In this document: positions 1 through 6,586 of the stretch, piece by piece
Numbering within the stretch: the first letter of the stretch is position 1
Layout of the letters: the number at the start of each line of letters is the position of its first letter
Assembly (NCBI GenBank): GCA_040756715.1
Contig: JBFLYE010000030.1
Coordinates: 1-17,213, forward strand
Direction: 5' to 3'
Source of the DNA: JBFLYE01 sp040756715 [NCBI: bacterium]
GTDB lineage: Bacteria > UBA9089 > UBA9088
Length of the DNA: 17,213 nucleotides
The notes under the pieces: model-generated
Told to the model about the DNA's origin: nothing
The model's input: the letters and a program-made list of their open reading frames with translations, nothing else
Database searches by the model: none
Position numbers and translations under genes: made by a program

Positions 1-114
1 ATTATTAGAAGGGCTTATGGTTATAGGGATAAGGAGTATATGAAACTAAAAATTATTCAAGGTTGTTCCTCTATCGGTGTCTTTAAACCCTATCCCTATC
101 CTCATGCACCATAA
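1..114 (+). CDS. Transposase, C-terminal end (partial)
   Basis: The frame is open from the first base and ends with TAA at 112-114. Its 37 residues begin IIRRAYGYRDKEYMKLKI, which resembles the basic C-terminal tail of DDE transposases (RRAYGYR followed by EY and LKI, as I recall from ISL3-type enzymes). The body with the DDE residues lies to the left of the window. The product would cut and join the ends of its own element. It points toward, and ends close to, the truncated DUF2723 gene on the other strand, so the insertion explains that truncation. An internal ATG at 40 has AAGGAG upstream, but the match continuing upstream of it argues for a partial longer protein. Family assignment is from residue pattern only. 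Confidence 0.5.
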   Translation: MIRRAYGYRDKEYMKLKIIQGCSSIGVFKPYPYPHAP

Positions 115-127
115 TTCACGATGAGCC
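1..127 (+). mobile_element. Right end of an insertion sequence (ISL3-like?)
   Basis: The window opens inside an insertion sequence. The plus frame from base 1 gives a transposase C-terminus ending at 114, and about 13 bases later the sequence ends in GATGAGCC at 120-127. Read inward from 127 the end begins GGCTC, which resembles the GGCTCTTC termini known for ISL3-family elements. Native minus-strand coding of the DUF2723 gene seems to stop at about 128. The exact end, the other inverted repeat and the target duplication cannot be checked because the left part lies outside the window. Confidence 0.5.
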
Positions 128-1127
128 ATAAAACCCAAATACAAAAGGAAGGAAGATAATAGGTTTCTTGATCAATTCCTGTTTGGTAAGTTATAGAAAA
201 GATAAAGTTGGTGAGGAAAAGGCATAGAAAAAATAGAGATAGTTTAAGGCTTTTTTTAAAAAGAAAAATAATTCCAATAAGGGCTAAAGGGATTAAATAA
301 ATAGAAAATTGATCTTTTAAAAAAGAAAACCAATTGAAAAAATTGTTAAGAATGTTTTGATTCGACAAAAGATAGGCATACTGTTTGCCTCCTACATAGT
401 AAATAAATCTTTCTAAAGAGGTTGGATTAGCCCAATCAAGAACGGGATGAGTTAATGAGCGGATGGGAAGATAAAGATAGGGAAGCAATCCTAAAGAAAA
501 GAAAATAAGCATTAGGGCTATTTTTTTGAAAGAAAGAGGTTTTCTTTTAAAAATAAGCCAGTAAACAACAGCAGGAAATATAAGAACAGAGGTAAGATGA
601 TTAGTTAATGAGAGAGCAAAGAGAAAAGAGGAAAGAAGGATACGGCTTTCAAGAAGAGCAAGGATAATTGCAGAGAGAAGGAAAATATGGAGGGTATAAA
701 CCTCAGCAATAAGCCCTTGAGACCAAAAAACGGGAGAAAAAGCAAAGAGAAGTGAAGCACTTATTCCAGAAATAACAGAGTTTATATTATCCTTCTCTTT
801 AAGACTAAAGGTAATCCTTTTTGTTATAAAATACATCAACATACAACACAGGGAGGCAAAAAGAGAGGAAAGAAGATTTATCCGAAAGGCGATATTGGCT
901 ATGGGTAAATAAGTAATAAGATGGGATAAAAGAATATATGTAGGATAGCCTGTGGGATGTGGAAGCCCTAATGTATAGCCTGATGATATAAAATCTCCTG
1001 AATCTCCAAAGGTAATTGTGGAAGCAACTGTTTTTAGGTAAACCCCGAAAGAAACAAAGAAAACAAGAAGACCGAATAAATAATCTATTGTTTTAAAAGG
1101 AATTAACCGCTCATCTTTGCTTTTCAT
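102..1127 (-). CDS. DUF2723 membrane glycosyltransferase, 3'-truncated by IS
   Basis: This is a multi-spanning membrane protein of the DUF2723/TMEM260 type, whose members are proposed protein O-glycosyltransferases of the GT-C fold. The N-terminal signature is clear: FGDSGDFISSGYTLGLPHPTGYPTY, with the acidic GDSGD pair expected in the active-site loop, followed by the FRINLLSS motif and many hydrophobic helices. Family members normally continue well past the YYLPSF motif with more helices and a soluble or TPR tail; here the frame stops about 12 residues after it. The last codons and the TGA appear to lie inside the insertion sequence at 1-127, so the gene is probably broken. A start at 1136 (three residues earlier) is possible, but the promoter at 1135-1163 would leave that codon upstream of the transcript start, so I prefer 1127. 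The gene lies downstream of the minus-strand O-antigen ligase, which suits envelope or protein glycosylation. Confidence 0.8.
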   Translation of the reverse strand: MKSKDERLIPFKTIDYLFGLLVFFVSFGVYLKTVASTITFGDSGDFISSGYTLGLPHPTGYPTYILLSHLITYLPIANIAFRINLLSSLFASLCCMLMYFITKRITFSLKEKDNINSVISGISASLLFAFSPVFWSQGLIAEVYTLHIFLLSAIILALLESRILLSSFLFALSLTNHLTSVLIFPAVVYWLIFKRKPLSFKKIALMLIFFSLGLLPYLYLPIRSLTHPVLDWANPTSLERFIYYVGGKQYAYLLSNQNILNNFFNWFSFLKDQFSIYLIPLALIGIIFLFKKSLKLSLFFLCLFLTNFIFSITYQTGIDQETYYLPSFCIWVLWLIVNYGA

Positions 1128-1134
1128 AAACCCC

Positions 1135-1163
1135 ATTATATATCGCCTTAATCAAAAAGGCAA
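1135..1163 (-). promoter_or_regulatory. Promoter of DUF2723 gene, leaderless type
   Basis: On the minus strand TTGCCT (1158-1163), a 17-base spacer and TATAAT (1135-1140) are followed by exactly 7 bases and then ATG at 1127. The predicted transcript start falls at or within a base or two of that ATG. The same geometry recurs at four other genes in the window. Confidence 0.6.
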
Positions 1164-1170
1164 GCTTAAA

Positions 1171-1254
1171 TTAAGGAAGGATTAAATCTATCTTTGCTTC
1201 CAATTGTTGTCCAAGTTCCGAGACATTGCCACTTACATAGGTCTTAAGCCCAGG
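1171..1254 (-). pseudogene. Possible coding remnant between ligase and DUF2723
   Basis: A minus-strand frame of 27 codons runs from after a TAG at 1255-1257 to a TAA at 1171-1173. It reads like a protein C-terminus (SELGQQLEAKIDLILP at its end) but has no start codon or ribosome binding site. It may be the tail of a gene lost between the ligase and DUF2723 genes. It could equally be chance; I do not recognise the family. Confidence 0.2.
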
Positions 1255-1284
1255 CTATTTACAAGCCAAAACCCTTCTTCATAA

Positions 1285-3540
1285 CTATTTTATTACCGAA
1301 AGGACCCTTTTTGCATATTCATTGGAGGGATCAAGCAAGAGGGCTTTTTTGAATGCCCCTTTTGCCCTTTTTAAATCCCCTGCCTTGTAATATGCAGAAC
1401 CCAAGTCATTTAGCCAGGAGACATTATCTGGAGAGAAATTGACCGCCTTCTGGCATTCTTTGGCAGAGTTTTTATAATCCTCCTTTTTGAAATAAACAAG
1501 GGCAAGGTAGTGATAAATTTCTGCTTGATCATTTTTTGTCTTAAGGGATTCTTTTAATGCCCAGATTGCCCTATCTAGCTGATTGTCCCTAAAGTATGCC
1601 TCACCTAGGTTATTTAAGGTAAGAACCCTTCCTCTTACACCCTCTTTTTGATACTTCAATGCCTCAGTGTATGTCTTTATTGCATCCTTTATCCTTCCCC
1701 TTTCAGAGTAAAATACACCAAGGTTTGTCCAGGTTTCAGGAGAATTTGGGTTTTGTTTAACACCCCTTTTTAAAGATTCCTCTCCCTTCTTTAACCCATC
1801 CTTATCTCCAAGTTGATAAAGCTTCTGATATGCAATTGCTAATGTATCATAGTATGATGTATTGTTTGGGTCATACCTTGCTGCATCTTCAATCCTTAAG
1901 ATTATTTTTTTAATTATTTCTTTATCCTCTGTTTTTTCTATCTTATTTTTATATTGTGGAATAAGAAACCTGAAATATGTCTCCTCGTAGGGAAGAAGAG
2001 ATAATGCCTTTTCATATAGAGATATTGAGCCATGTAAATCGCCTGCTGCCTCATAATTTCTTGCTTGGGCAAATACCTTATCTGCCTCAATCTGGATATT
2101 TGAAACCTTCCAGAGGAAAAGAAGAAGAAAAACAAAGGGAATAAATAGAATTATCCTGATACCTGATAGCTTGAAGCTCGTAGCTGATAGCTTTTCCTTC
2201 TCCCTATTTATCCCAAATAACACGCCCATTCCAGACCAGAATAAAAATGTATATGTAATAAGGTCAAAGTTAAAGAGGTTCTGAATAAGATAGCCAATGG
2301 ATGATGAAAGAACAGCAATCGTAAGGATGTTTTTCCTGTTTTTTACCCCAAAGATAAAGAGGCTAATCCATAGCGATGTATAGGACAAAATCCCAAGCCA
2401 GCCTGTGGTTGCTGCTATTTCCAAGATTATATTATGTGCCTTATCAAGCACACCACCTTCAATTGTCCAATAATCTGGCAAGAGATACAAAGGTATAGTA
2501 AACTTCAGGCTATCGGGACCAACCCCAAGGGGATGATGAAGGATAAGGTTAAGGGTTGACTTCCAGATATAGATTCTAACAAGGGCAGAGCCGGTAAGCT
2601 CTACTCCCTTCTTGACCTTAAATGTTCCCTTAATTCTCCCAATAGGAGATGTCTCTTTAAAGAAAAAGAGTGGAATGATGGAGATAACCAAGAGGATAAG
2701 GATATAGAGATACCTTTTTTTAAAAAGGTTTTTTCCAAGCAGGACAAGGAATAAAACCCCTTCTCCCAAAAGACCGAGCCAGGCACCACGGGTTCTAATG
2801 ATAATAATAGTGACAATAAAGAATAGAAAGGATAAGAAAAAGAAAGAGGCTTGAAGGAATTTTCCCATATTAAATAGAATTTTTATTATTGCTTTTCTCT
2901 TCTTTTTTATTTTATCATCCCAGCTTAAAAGAAATAATGAAAAGCTTAAAGGGCAAAGCAAGACAAGGTATGCAGAGAGAAAATTTTTATTCCCAAAAGT
3001 GGATGATTCACCCATTTCAACCAGCCAGTTTGGGTCTTTATCAAAGTGTTGAAGAAAGCCGTATCCCCCTGAGAGCAATCCAGAGAGAACACAAGATGTA
3101 AAGAATATCCTTGCTTGATAGCCTTTTTTGATAAAGAAAAAGGCAAGATAGAATAAAATAATGTAATTCAATAATGATGTCAAGCCTTCATACCTTGAAT
3201 AGCAACCAAAAAGGCTTACAAAGGGATTTAGAGATTGGGTTGTAGCAATGGACGAACAAATTGCAAAGGCAATAATGGGAAGAAAAATGGCTGGTTTTTC
3301 TATTCTCTTTTTAAGGATTAGTGTGCGAAAGAAAAAAAGGCCAAGAAGAATAATGGTAAGATGCCTCATTAAGACAACCTTGGGAAGGACATAGATGTTG
3401 TTTATGGAATAATCGTAGTAAAGGGGAATAGCAAAGGCGGTGAATGAGAGGACAAAGATAGCTATATGGTCGATAAGCCAACAGGAAATTCTATAATATG
3501 GAAGATGCTTTAGTATGCGTTTAAATGTTTTAAAATCCAT
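1285..3540 (-). CDS. O-antigen ligase/polymerase (Wzy_C) with C-terminal TPR repeats
   Basis: An inner-membrane enzyme of the O-antigen ligase (WaaL/Wzy, PF04932-like) superfamily, expected to transfer or polymerise undecaprenyl-linked glycans on the periplasmic side. About a dozen hydrophobic helices fill residues 25-460, with the usual RTRGAWLGL segment and a large periplasmic loop containing GSALVRIYIWKSTL and AHNIILEIAATTG, where the family's important His sits. A last helix near 460-480 is followed by about 270 residues of TPR repeats (for example NSPETWTNLGVFYSERGRIKDAI and later SWLNDLGSAYYKAGDL). At 751 residues it is longer than plain WaaL because of the TPRs. It is a paralogue of the protein at 10002-11975: both share loop motifs and the TPR tail. 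Acceptor (lipid A, protein or other glycan) is unknown. A TAGACA/TATAAT promoter lies just upstream. Confidence 0.88.
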   Translation of the reverse strand: MDFKTFKRILKHLPYYRISCWLIDHIAIFVLSFTAFAIPLYYDYSINNIYVLPKVVLMRHLTIILLGLFFFRTLILKKRIEKPAIFLPIIAFAICSSIATTQSLNPFVSLFGCYSRYEGLTSLLNYIILFYLAFFFIKKGYQARIFFTSCVLSGLLSGGYGFLQHFDKDPNWLVEMGESSTFGNKNFLSAYLVLLCPLSFSLFLLSWDDKIKKKRKAIIKILFNMGKFLQASFFFLSFLFFIVTIIIIRTRGAWLGLLGEGVLFLVLLGKNLFKKRYLYILILLVISIIPLFFFKETSPIGRIKGTFKVKKGVELTGSALVRIYIWKSTLNLILHHPLGVGPDSLKFTIPLYLLPDYWTIEGGVLDKAHNIILEIAATTGWLGILSYTSLWISLFIFGVKNRKNILTIAVLSSSIGYLIQNLFNFDLITYTFLFWSGMGVLFGINREKEKLSATSFKLSGIRIILFIPFVFLLLFLWKVSNIQIEADKVFAQARNYEAAGDLHGSISLYEKALSLLPYEETYFRFLIPQYKNKIEKTEDKEIIKKIILRIEDAARYDPNNTSYYDTLAIAYQKLYQLGDKDGLKKGEESLKRGVKQNPNSPETWTNLGVFYSERGRIKDAIKTYTEALKYQKEGVRGRVLTLNNLGEAYFRDNQLDRAIWALKESLKTKNDQAEIYHYLALVYFKKEDYKNSAKECQKAVNFSPDNVSWLNDLGSAYYKAGDLKRAKGAFKKALLLDPSNEYAKRVLSVIK

Positions 3541-3560
3541 TTTTCTTTATCATAAGAAGG

Positions 3561-3589
3561 ATTATACCCCAATTTTAAGATTATGTCTA
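3561..3589 (-). promoter_or_regulatory. Promoter of first O-antigen ligase gene
   Basis: Minus strand: TAGACA (3584-3589), 17-base spacer, TATAAT (3561-3566). Transcription would start near 3553, giving a leader of about 13 bases before ATG 3540, with no Shine-Dalgarno. Seven bases after the -10 box there is an out-of-frame ATG at 3553 opening an 8-codon frame that overlaps the ligase start. Confidence 0.6.
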
Positions 3590-3621
3590 TTATCAACATT
3601 TTCTTTTTTTGGCATCTTTGG

Positions 3622-3627
3622 TATAAT
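3622..3627 (+). promoter_or_regulatory. Likely -10 box for tRNA-Glu
   Basis: A perfect TATAAT lies 45 bases upstream of the tRNA. The -35 position (3599-3604, TTTTCT) is a poor match, so this is a partial promoter call. It is divergent from the ligase promoter 33 bases away. Confidence 0.4.
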
Positions 3628-3672
3628 ATAGGGATAAATAAAGAAAATTCATTGTAAATTCGAAATTGTAAT

Positions 3673-3744
3673 GTCCCCATCGACTAGCGGTTAGGTCACG
3701 GGCCTTTCAAGCCCGTAGCACGGGTTCAAATCCCGTTGGGGACA
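3673..3744 (+). tRNA. tRNA-Glu (anticodon TTC)
   Basis: The cloverleaf folds by eye. The acceptor stem pairs GTCCCCA (3673-3679) with TGGGGAC (3737-3743), with discriminator A at 3744. The D stem is GAC/GTC (3682-3684 with 3695-3697). The anticodon stem is CGGGC/GCCCG (3699-3703 with 3711-3715) around loop CTTTCAA, with anticodon TTC at 3706-3708. The T stem is formed by ACGGG and CCCGT around loop TTCAAAT. CCA is not encoded. The last 21 bases recur at 3892-3912. Confidence 0.97.
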
Positions 3745-3912
3745 GGAAAAATTGAAAGGCCAATTAAAAAAAGGGATTTGAAGCTTAAGCGAACGCACCC
3801 TGTGGGTGATGAAGTGAGCGAGGCCTTAGAACAAGAGATTTTGTTAGACTCTGAAGGAGCGAAGCGACTGAAGAGACTTAAAAAATCCGAAGTTCAAATC
3901 CCGTTGGGGACA
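3724..3912 (+). repeat. 21-bp direct repeat of the tRNA-Glu 3' end flanking a structured insert
   Basis: The final 21 bases of the tRNA (3724-3744, T loop through discriminator) recur exactly at 3892-3912, a 168-base period. The insert 3745-3891 has no convincing gene. It contains a 10-bp inverted repeat GGGATTTGAA (3773-3782) with TTCAAATCCC (3893-3902), a CACCC/GGGTG hairpin (3796-3808) and an AACAA/TTGTT hairpin. The layout resembles attL/attR left by integration at a tRNA 3' end, or a decayed duplicated tRNA. No acceptor 5' strand is present in the second copy, so it is not a second functional tRNA. Confidence 0.75.
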
Positions 3913-3971
3913 AAGAAAATTCAAAATGCAAAAGTCAAAAATTGAGGTATAAAATTTATTAAAATGCAAAA

Positions 3972-4703
3972 ATGAAATTATTCAAGGCAGAGGTTAAGTT
4001 CTGCAAAGAGATTGCACCTTCCTATTTCAAAATAGCTATTTTGGCAGATGTAGAAGCAAGCCCGGGTCAATTCTTTCATATCAGATGTGCAAACGACAAT
4101 ACCTTTAGATTGAGAAGGCCATTTAGCCTCCACAGAAAACTAGAAAACGGATTTGAAATCCTTTTTGAAAAAAAGGGGGAAGGAACAGAATTTTTAAGCC
4201 ATCTTAAAAAGGGCGATATTTTAGATATACTAGGCCCTTGTGGAAATGGGTTTAAGATTATGGAGGAAGATGCCCTTATTGTAGGAGGAGGGATTGGGAT
4301 TGCCCCCCTTTTTGAGCTTAGCATAAGATGTAAGAATCCCAAGGTTTTTATTGGTGCAAAGACAAAGGATTCTCTTTTATGTATGGATGATTTTAGAGAG
4401 ATTGGAATTGAGCCTATGGTTTCAACTGAGGATGGAAGTTTAGGTTATCATGGCTTTATTACTAACCTTTTAGAAAACTCAATAAACTCCATAAACTCAA
4501 TAACTCTATATGCCTGTGGTCCACAAGAAATGCTTGATAGTGTTGTAAGAATTGCAAAAGAAAAGGATATTTCTTGTCAAATTTCTCTGGAAACCATTCT
4601 TGCCTGCGGCGTTGGTGCCTGCCTTGCTTGTGCTTATAAAACAAAAAATGGCTATAAAAGGGTATGCAAGGATGGGCCTGTTTTTGATGTGAATGAACTA
4701 TAA
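3972..4703 (+). CDS. pyrK: Dihydroorotate dehydrogenase electron-transfer subunit
   Basis: PyrK is the FAD and [2Fe-2S] partner that passes electrons between NAD+ and the PyrD1B dihydroorotate dehydrogenase in pyrimidine synthesis. The protein has the ferredoxin-reductase layout: FAD-binding RRPFSL at residues 48-53, nucleotide-binding GGGIGIAPL at 105-113, and a C-terminal cluster motif with Cys212, Cys217, Cys220 and Cys232 (C-x4-C-x2-C-x11-C). Its 243 residues match the usual size. There is no Shine-Dalgarno before ATG 3972, and an ATG at 3964 runs into TGA at once, so the start is forced. No pyrD lies nearby; instead it overlaps a glycosyltransferase by 11 bases. A related role as an electron-transfer subunit for another oxidoreductase is possible. 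Confidence 0.88.
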   Translation: MKLFKAEVKFCKEIAPSYFKIAILADVEASPGQFFHIRCANDNTFRLRRPFSLHRKLENGFEILFEKKGEGTEFLSHLKKGDILDILGPCGNGFKIMEEDALIVGGGIGIAPLFELSIRCKNPKVFIGAKTKDSLLCMDDFREIGIEPMVSTEDGSLGYHGFITNLLENSINSINSITLYACGPQEMLDSVVRIAKEKDISCQISLETILACGVGACLACAYKTKNGYKRVCKDGPVFDVNEL

Positions 4704-5802
4704 AATCCGCCAAGATTGTCGCTATTTTAAGGGTATCATCCCTTGTTCCTTCCATAAAGAACAAGGGATTCAATGTGATACCTGTAGACATTATTCTCCC
4801 ATAAGATTTAAGATATTGGTAATTAAGCTAGATGCTCCAGGCGATGTCTTAAGGACAACAGGGATTCTACAAGGGCTAAAAGAGAAATACCCAGATTCTT
4901 ATATCACCTGGATAACAAAAGATAATTCTTTGGAGCTATTTAAGAATAACCCTTATGTTGATTGTCTTTTGTCTGCATCGGCTGAAAGCTATTTGCAAAT
5001 TCAATTACAAAAATACGATCTTGTCTTAAGCCTTGATGCATCTTTTTTGGGTTCCCAAATCGCCACATTGGTTGATGCAAAGGAAAAATTGGGGTTTGGA
5101 TACGATAGCAAAGGCTTTGTCTATCCATTTAATGAGGAGGCAAGGGAATGGTATGAGATGGGGCTTTTTGATGATGTAAAAAGAAAAAATAAAAGGACAT
5201 ATCAGGAGATTATATTGAATATTTGTAGATTAAAGCCATCTTCTTATGAAATTATCTTTAAATTGGATGAAAAAGAGAAAAAATTTGCCTCTGATTTTTC
5301 CAAGAGGAATAACCTTTCTGGTTTAATTATTGGCTTAAATACAGGAGCAGGAGGAAGATGGAAGAATAAAAAATGGACAAGAGAGGGTTTTATTGGTCTT
5401 ATCAAGCTTATTGAGAAAAATATAGAAAATTCAAAAATCCTCCTTTTGGGTGGACCAAAAGAAATAGAGAGAAATAGGCAGATAAAAGGGATATGCCCTA
5501 ATGTTCTTGATACAGGCTGCGATAATACAATAAGGGAATTTGGGGCATTGATCTCTCTTTGTGATATTGTTGTAACAGGAGATACCCTTGCTCTTCATAT
5601 AGCAATTGCCTTAGAGAAAAAAATTGTTGCCCTATTTGGTCCAACCTCGCATAACGAAATTGATTTATACAATAAGGGCAAAAAGCTACATTCAGAGATA
5701 GATTGTTTCTGTTGCTACAAAAATGATTGCAATGTCTCTTTAAATTGCATGGAGCTTATAAAGCCAGAGGATGTCTTTTATGCGATAAAATCCTTAATTT
5801 AG
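4693..5802 (+). CDS. Glycosyltransferase family 9 (heptosyltransferase-like) with Cys-rich N-terminus
   Basis: A GT-B fold enzyme of the ADP-heptose:LPS heptosyltransferase family, acting on the cytoplasmic face in lipopolysaccharide core assembly. The start of the fold, ILVIKLDAPGDVLRTTGIL (residues about 41-59), is the family hallmark. The second domain has GLNTGAGGRWKNKKW, LLLGGPKE, and the nucleotide-sugar motif DTLALHIAIALEKKIVALFGPTS. Before the fold is an extension with Cys9, Cys18, Cys28 and Cys31, likely a small metal- or cluster-binding module, and a second Cys group (CFCCYKNDC) lies near the C-terminus. The ATG at 4693 lies inside pyrK (11-base overlap, different frame), suggesting translational coupling. 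Its 3' end overlaps the convergent GT2 gene by 47 bases. The sugar donor cannot be told from sequence. Confidence 0.88.
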   Translation: MNYKIRQDCRYFKGIIPCSFHKEQGIQCDTCRHYSPIRFKILVIKLDAPGDVLRTTGILQGLKEKYPDSYITWITKDNSLELFKNNPYVDCLLSASAESYLQIQLQKYDLVLSLDASFLGSQIATLVDAKEKLGFGYDSKGFVYPFNEEAREWYEMGLFDDVKRKNKRTYQEIILNICRLKPSSYEIIFKLDEKEKKFASDFSKRNNLSGLIIGLNTGAGGRWKNKKWTREGFIGLIKLIEKNIENSKILLLGGPKEIERNRQIKGICPNVLDTGCDNTIREFGALISLCDIVVTGDTLALHIAIALEKKIVALFGPTSHNEIDLYNKGKKLHSEIDCFCCYKNDCNVSLNCMELIKPEDVFYAIKSLI

Positions 5803-6481
5803 CCGCAAAGTAAAAGCTATAAAGAAGAATCTCTCCTTTAAGTTTTGATTTGCCAAGCACACGCTCTTTAAAAATAATCGGAATTTCCTTAATTTTATAG
5901 CCTCTTTGATGACACTTATAAAGGATTTCTGTTAAAATCCAAGGGCCTTTTGAGGAAAGATGGCATATGTCTATTTCTTCAAGGCATTTTCTTTTAAACA
6001 AACGAAATCCCGATGAGCAATCAGAAACCTTAAATTCCAAAAGGTATTTCAAGAAAAAATTTGCCATTCTGCTAATTATCCTTCTTATAAGATGCCTTTT
6101 ATATTCACCACCCGCTGGAACATAGCGAGAGCCGATAACAACATCGCAATTCTCTATCGCCTTTAAAAAATCTGGGATATATTTTGGATTATGCGAAAAA
6201 TCGCCATCCATCTCCATTATATAATCATATCCATTTTCTATTCCATACTTAAACCCCTCTATCCCTGCCAGACCCCTTCCCCTTTCAGAATATCGATGGA
6301 TTACCTTTACTTCCTTTAAATTACAGCTTAATTCATCTACAATCTCACCTGTTTTATCAGGAGAATTATCATCCACCACCAATATCTCCAAGCCATCTAT
6401 CTTTAGAGCCAATATCTCCTTAATCAGGGATTCTATATTTTCCCTTTCATTATATGTTGGAATAACCACAAGGGTTTTCAT
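5756..6481 (-). CDS. Polyprenol-phosphate mannosyltransferase-like GT2
   Basis: A 241-residue family 2 glycosyltransferase of the dolichol/polyprenol-phosphate mannose synthase type, which loads a sugar onto a lipid phosphate for later use by membrane (GT-C) transferases such as DUF2723 proteins. Motifs in order: VVIPTYNERENIESLI, VVDDNSPDKT, the metal-binding MDGDFSHNP, GSRYVPAGGEY, and CSSGFRLFKR, then KGPWILTEILYKC near the acceptor site. There is no C-terminal membrane domain, as in the short DPM1 type. The frame is open back to 6535, but ATG 6481 begins the conserved fold directly and sits 7 bases after a TTGACT/TAAAAT promoter, so it is the preferred start. The last 47 bases overlap the convergent GT9 gene, so the C-terminus (LSHKRHPLAL) may be an added tail. 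Confidence 0.88.
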   Translation of the reverse strand: MKTLVVIPTYNERENIESLIKEILALKIDGLEILVVDDNSPDKTGEIVDELSCNLKEVKVIHRYSERGRGLAGIEGFKYGIENGYDYIMEMDGDFSHNPKYIPDFLKAIENCDVVIGSRYVPAGGEYKRHLIRRIISRMANFFLKYLLEFKVSDCSSGFRLFKRKCLEEIDICHLSSKGPWILTEILYKCHQRGYKIKEIPIIFKERVLGKSKLKGEILLYSFYFAAKLRILSHKRHPLAL

Positions 6482-6488
6482 TTTTAAA

Positions 6489-6517
6489 ATTTTATTAAGA
6501 GAAAATAGGCAAGTCAA
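6489..6517 (-). promoter_or_regulatory. Promoter of GT2 gene, leaderless type
   Basis: Minus strand: TTGACT (6512-6517), 17-base spacer, TAAAAT (6489-6494), then 7 bases to ATG 6481. No Shine-Dalgarno precedes that ATG, and transcription should begin at or beside it. It diverges from the hppA promoter, with -35 boxes only 11 bases apart. Confidence 0.65.
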
Positions 6518-6528
6518 AGGATTTTTGA

Positions 6529-6558
6529 TTGACAATTTCTTTTGTCTTTGGTTATATT
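6529..6558 (+). promoter_or_regulatory. Promoter of hppA
   Basis: TTGACA (6529-6534), an 18-base spacer and TATATT (6553-6558) give a strong sigma70-like promoter. Transcription would start near 6565, leaving a short leader of about 20 bases. Confidence 0.65.
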
Positions 6559-6573
6559 TATGTAAATTAAACT

Positions 6574-6579
6574 AGGAGG
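6574..6579 (+). promoter_or_regulatory. Shine-Dalgarno of hppA
   Basis: A perfect AGGAGG lies 7 bases before ATG 6587. It is notable because most neighbouring native genes lack one. Confidence 0.8.
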
Positions 6580-6586
6580 AAAAAAG

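Noticed and set aside
1-101. Minus-strand frame resembling a continuation of DUF2723 (ILLIPITI)
   Set aside because: It needs a frameshift and a stop, and it is the antisense of a better transposase-like frame.
3736-3945. Plus-strand 69-codon frame starting in the tRNA
   Set aside because: It starts inside the tRNA, crosses the repeat and has no ribosome binding site or family resemblance; the repeat structure explains the region better.
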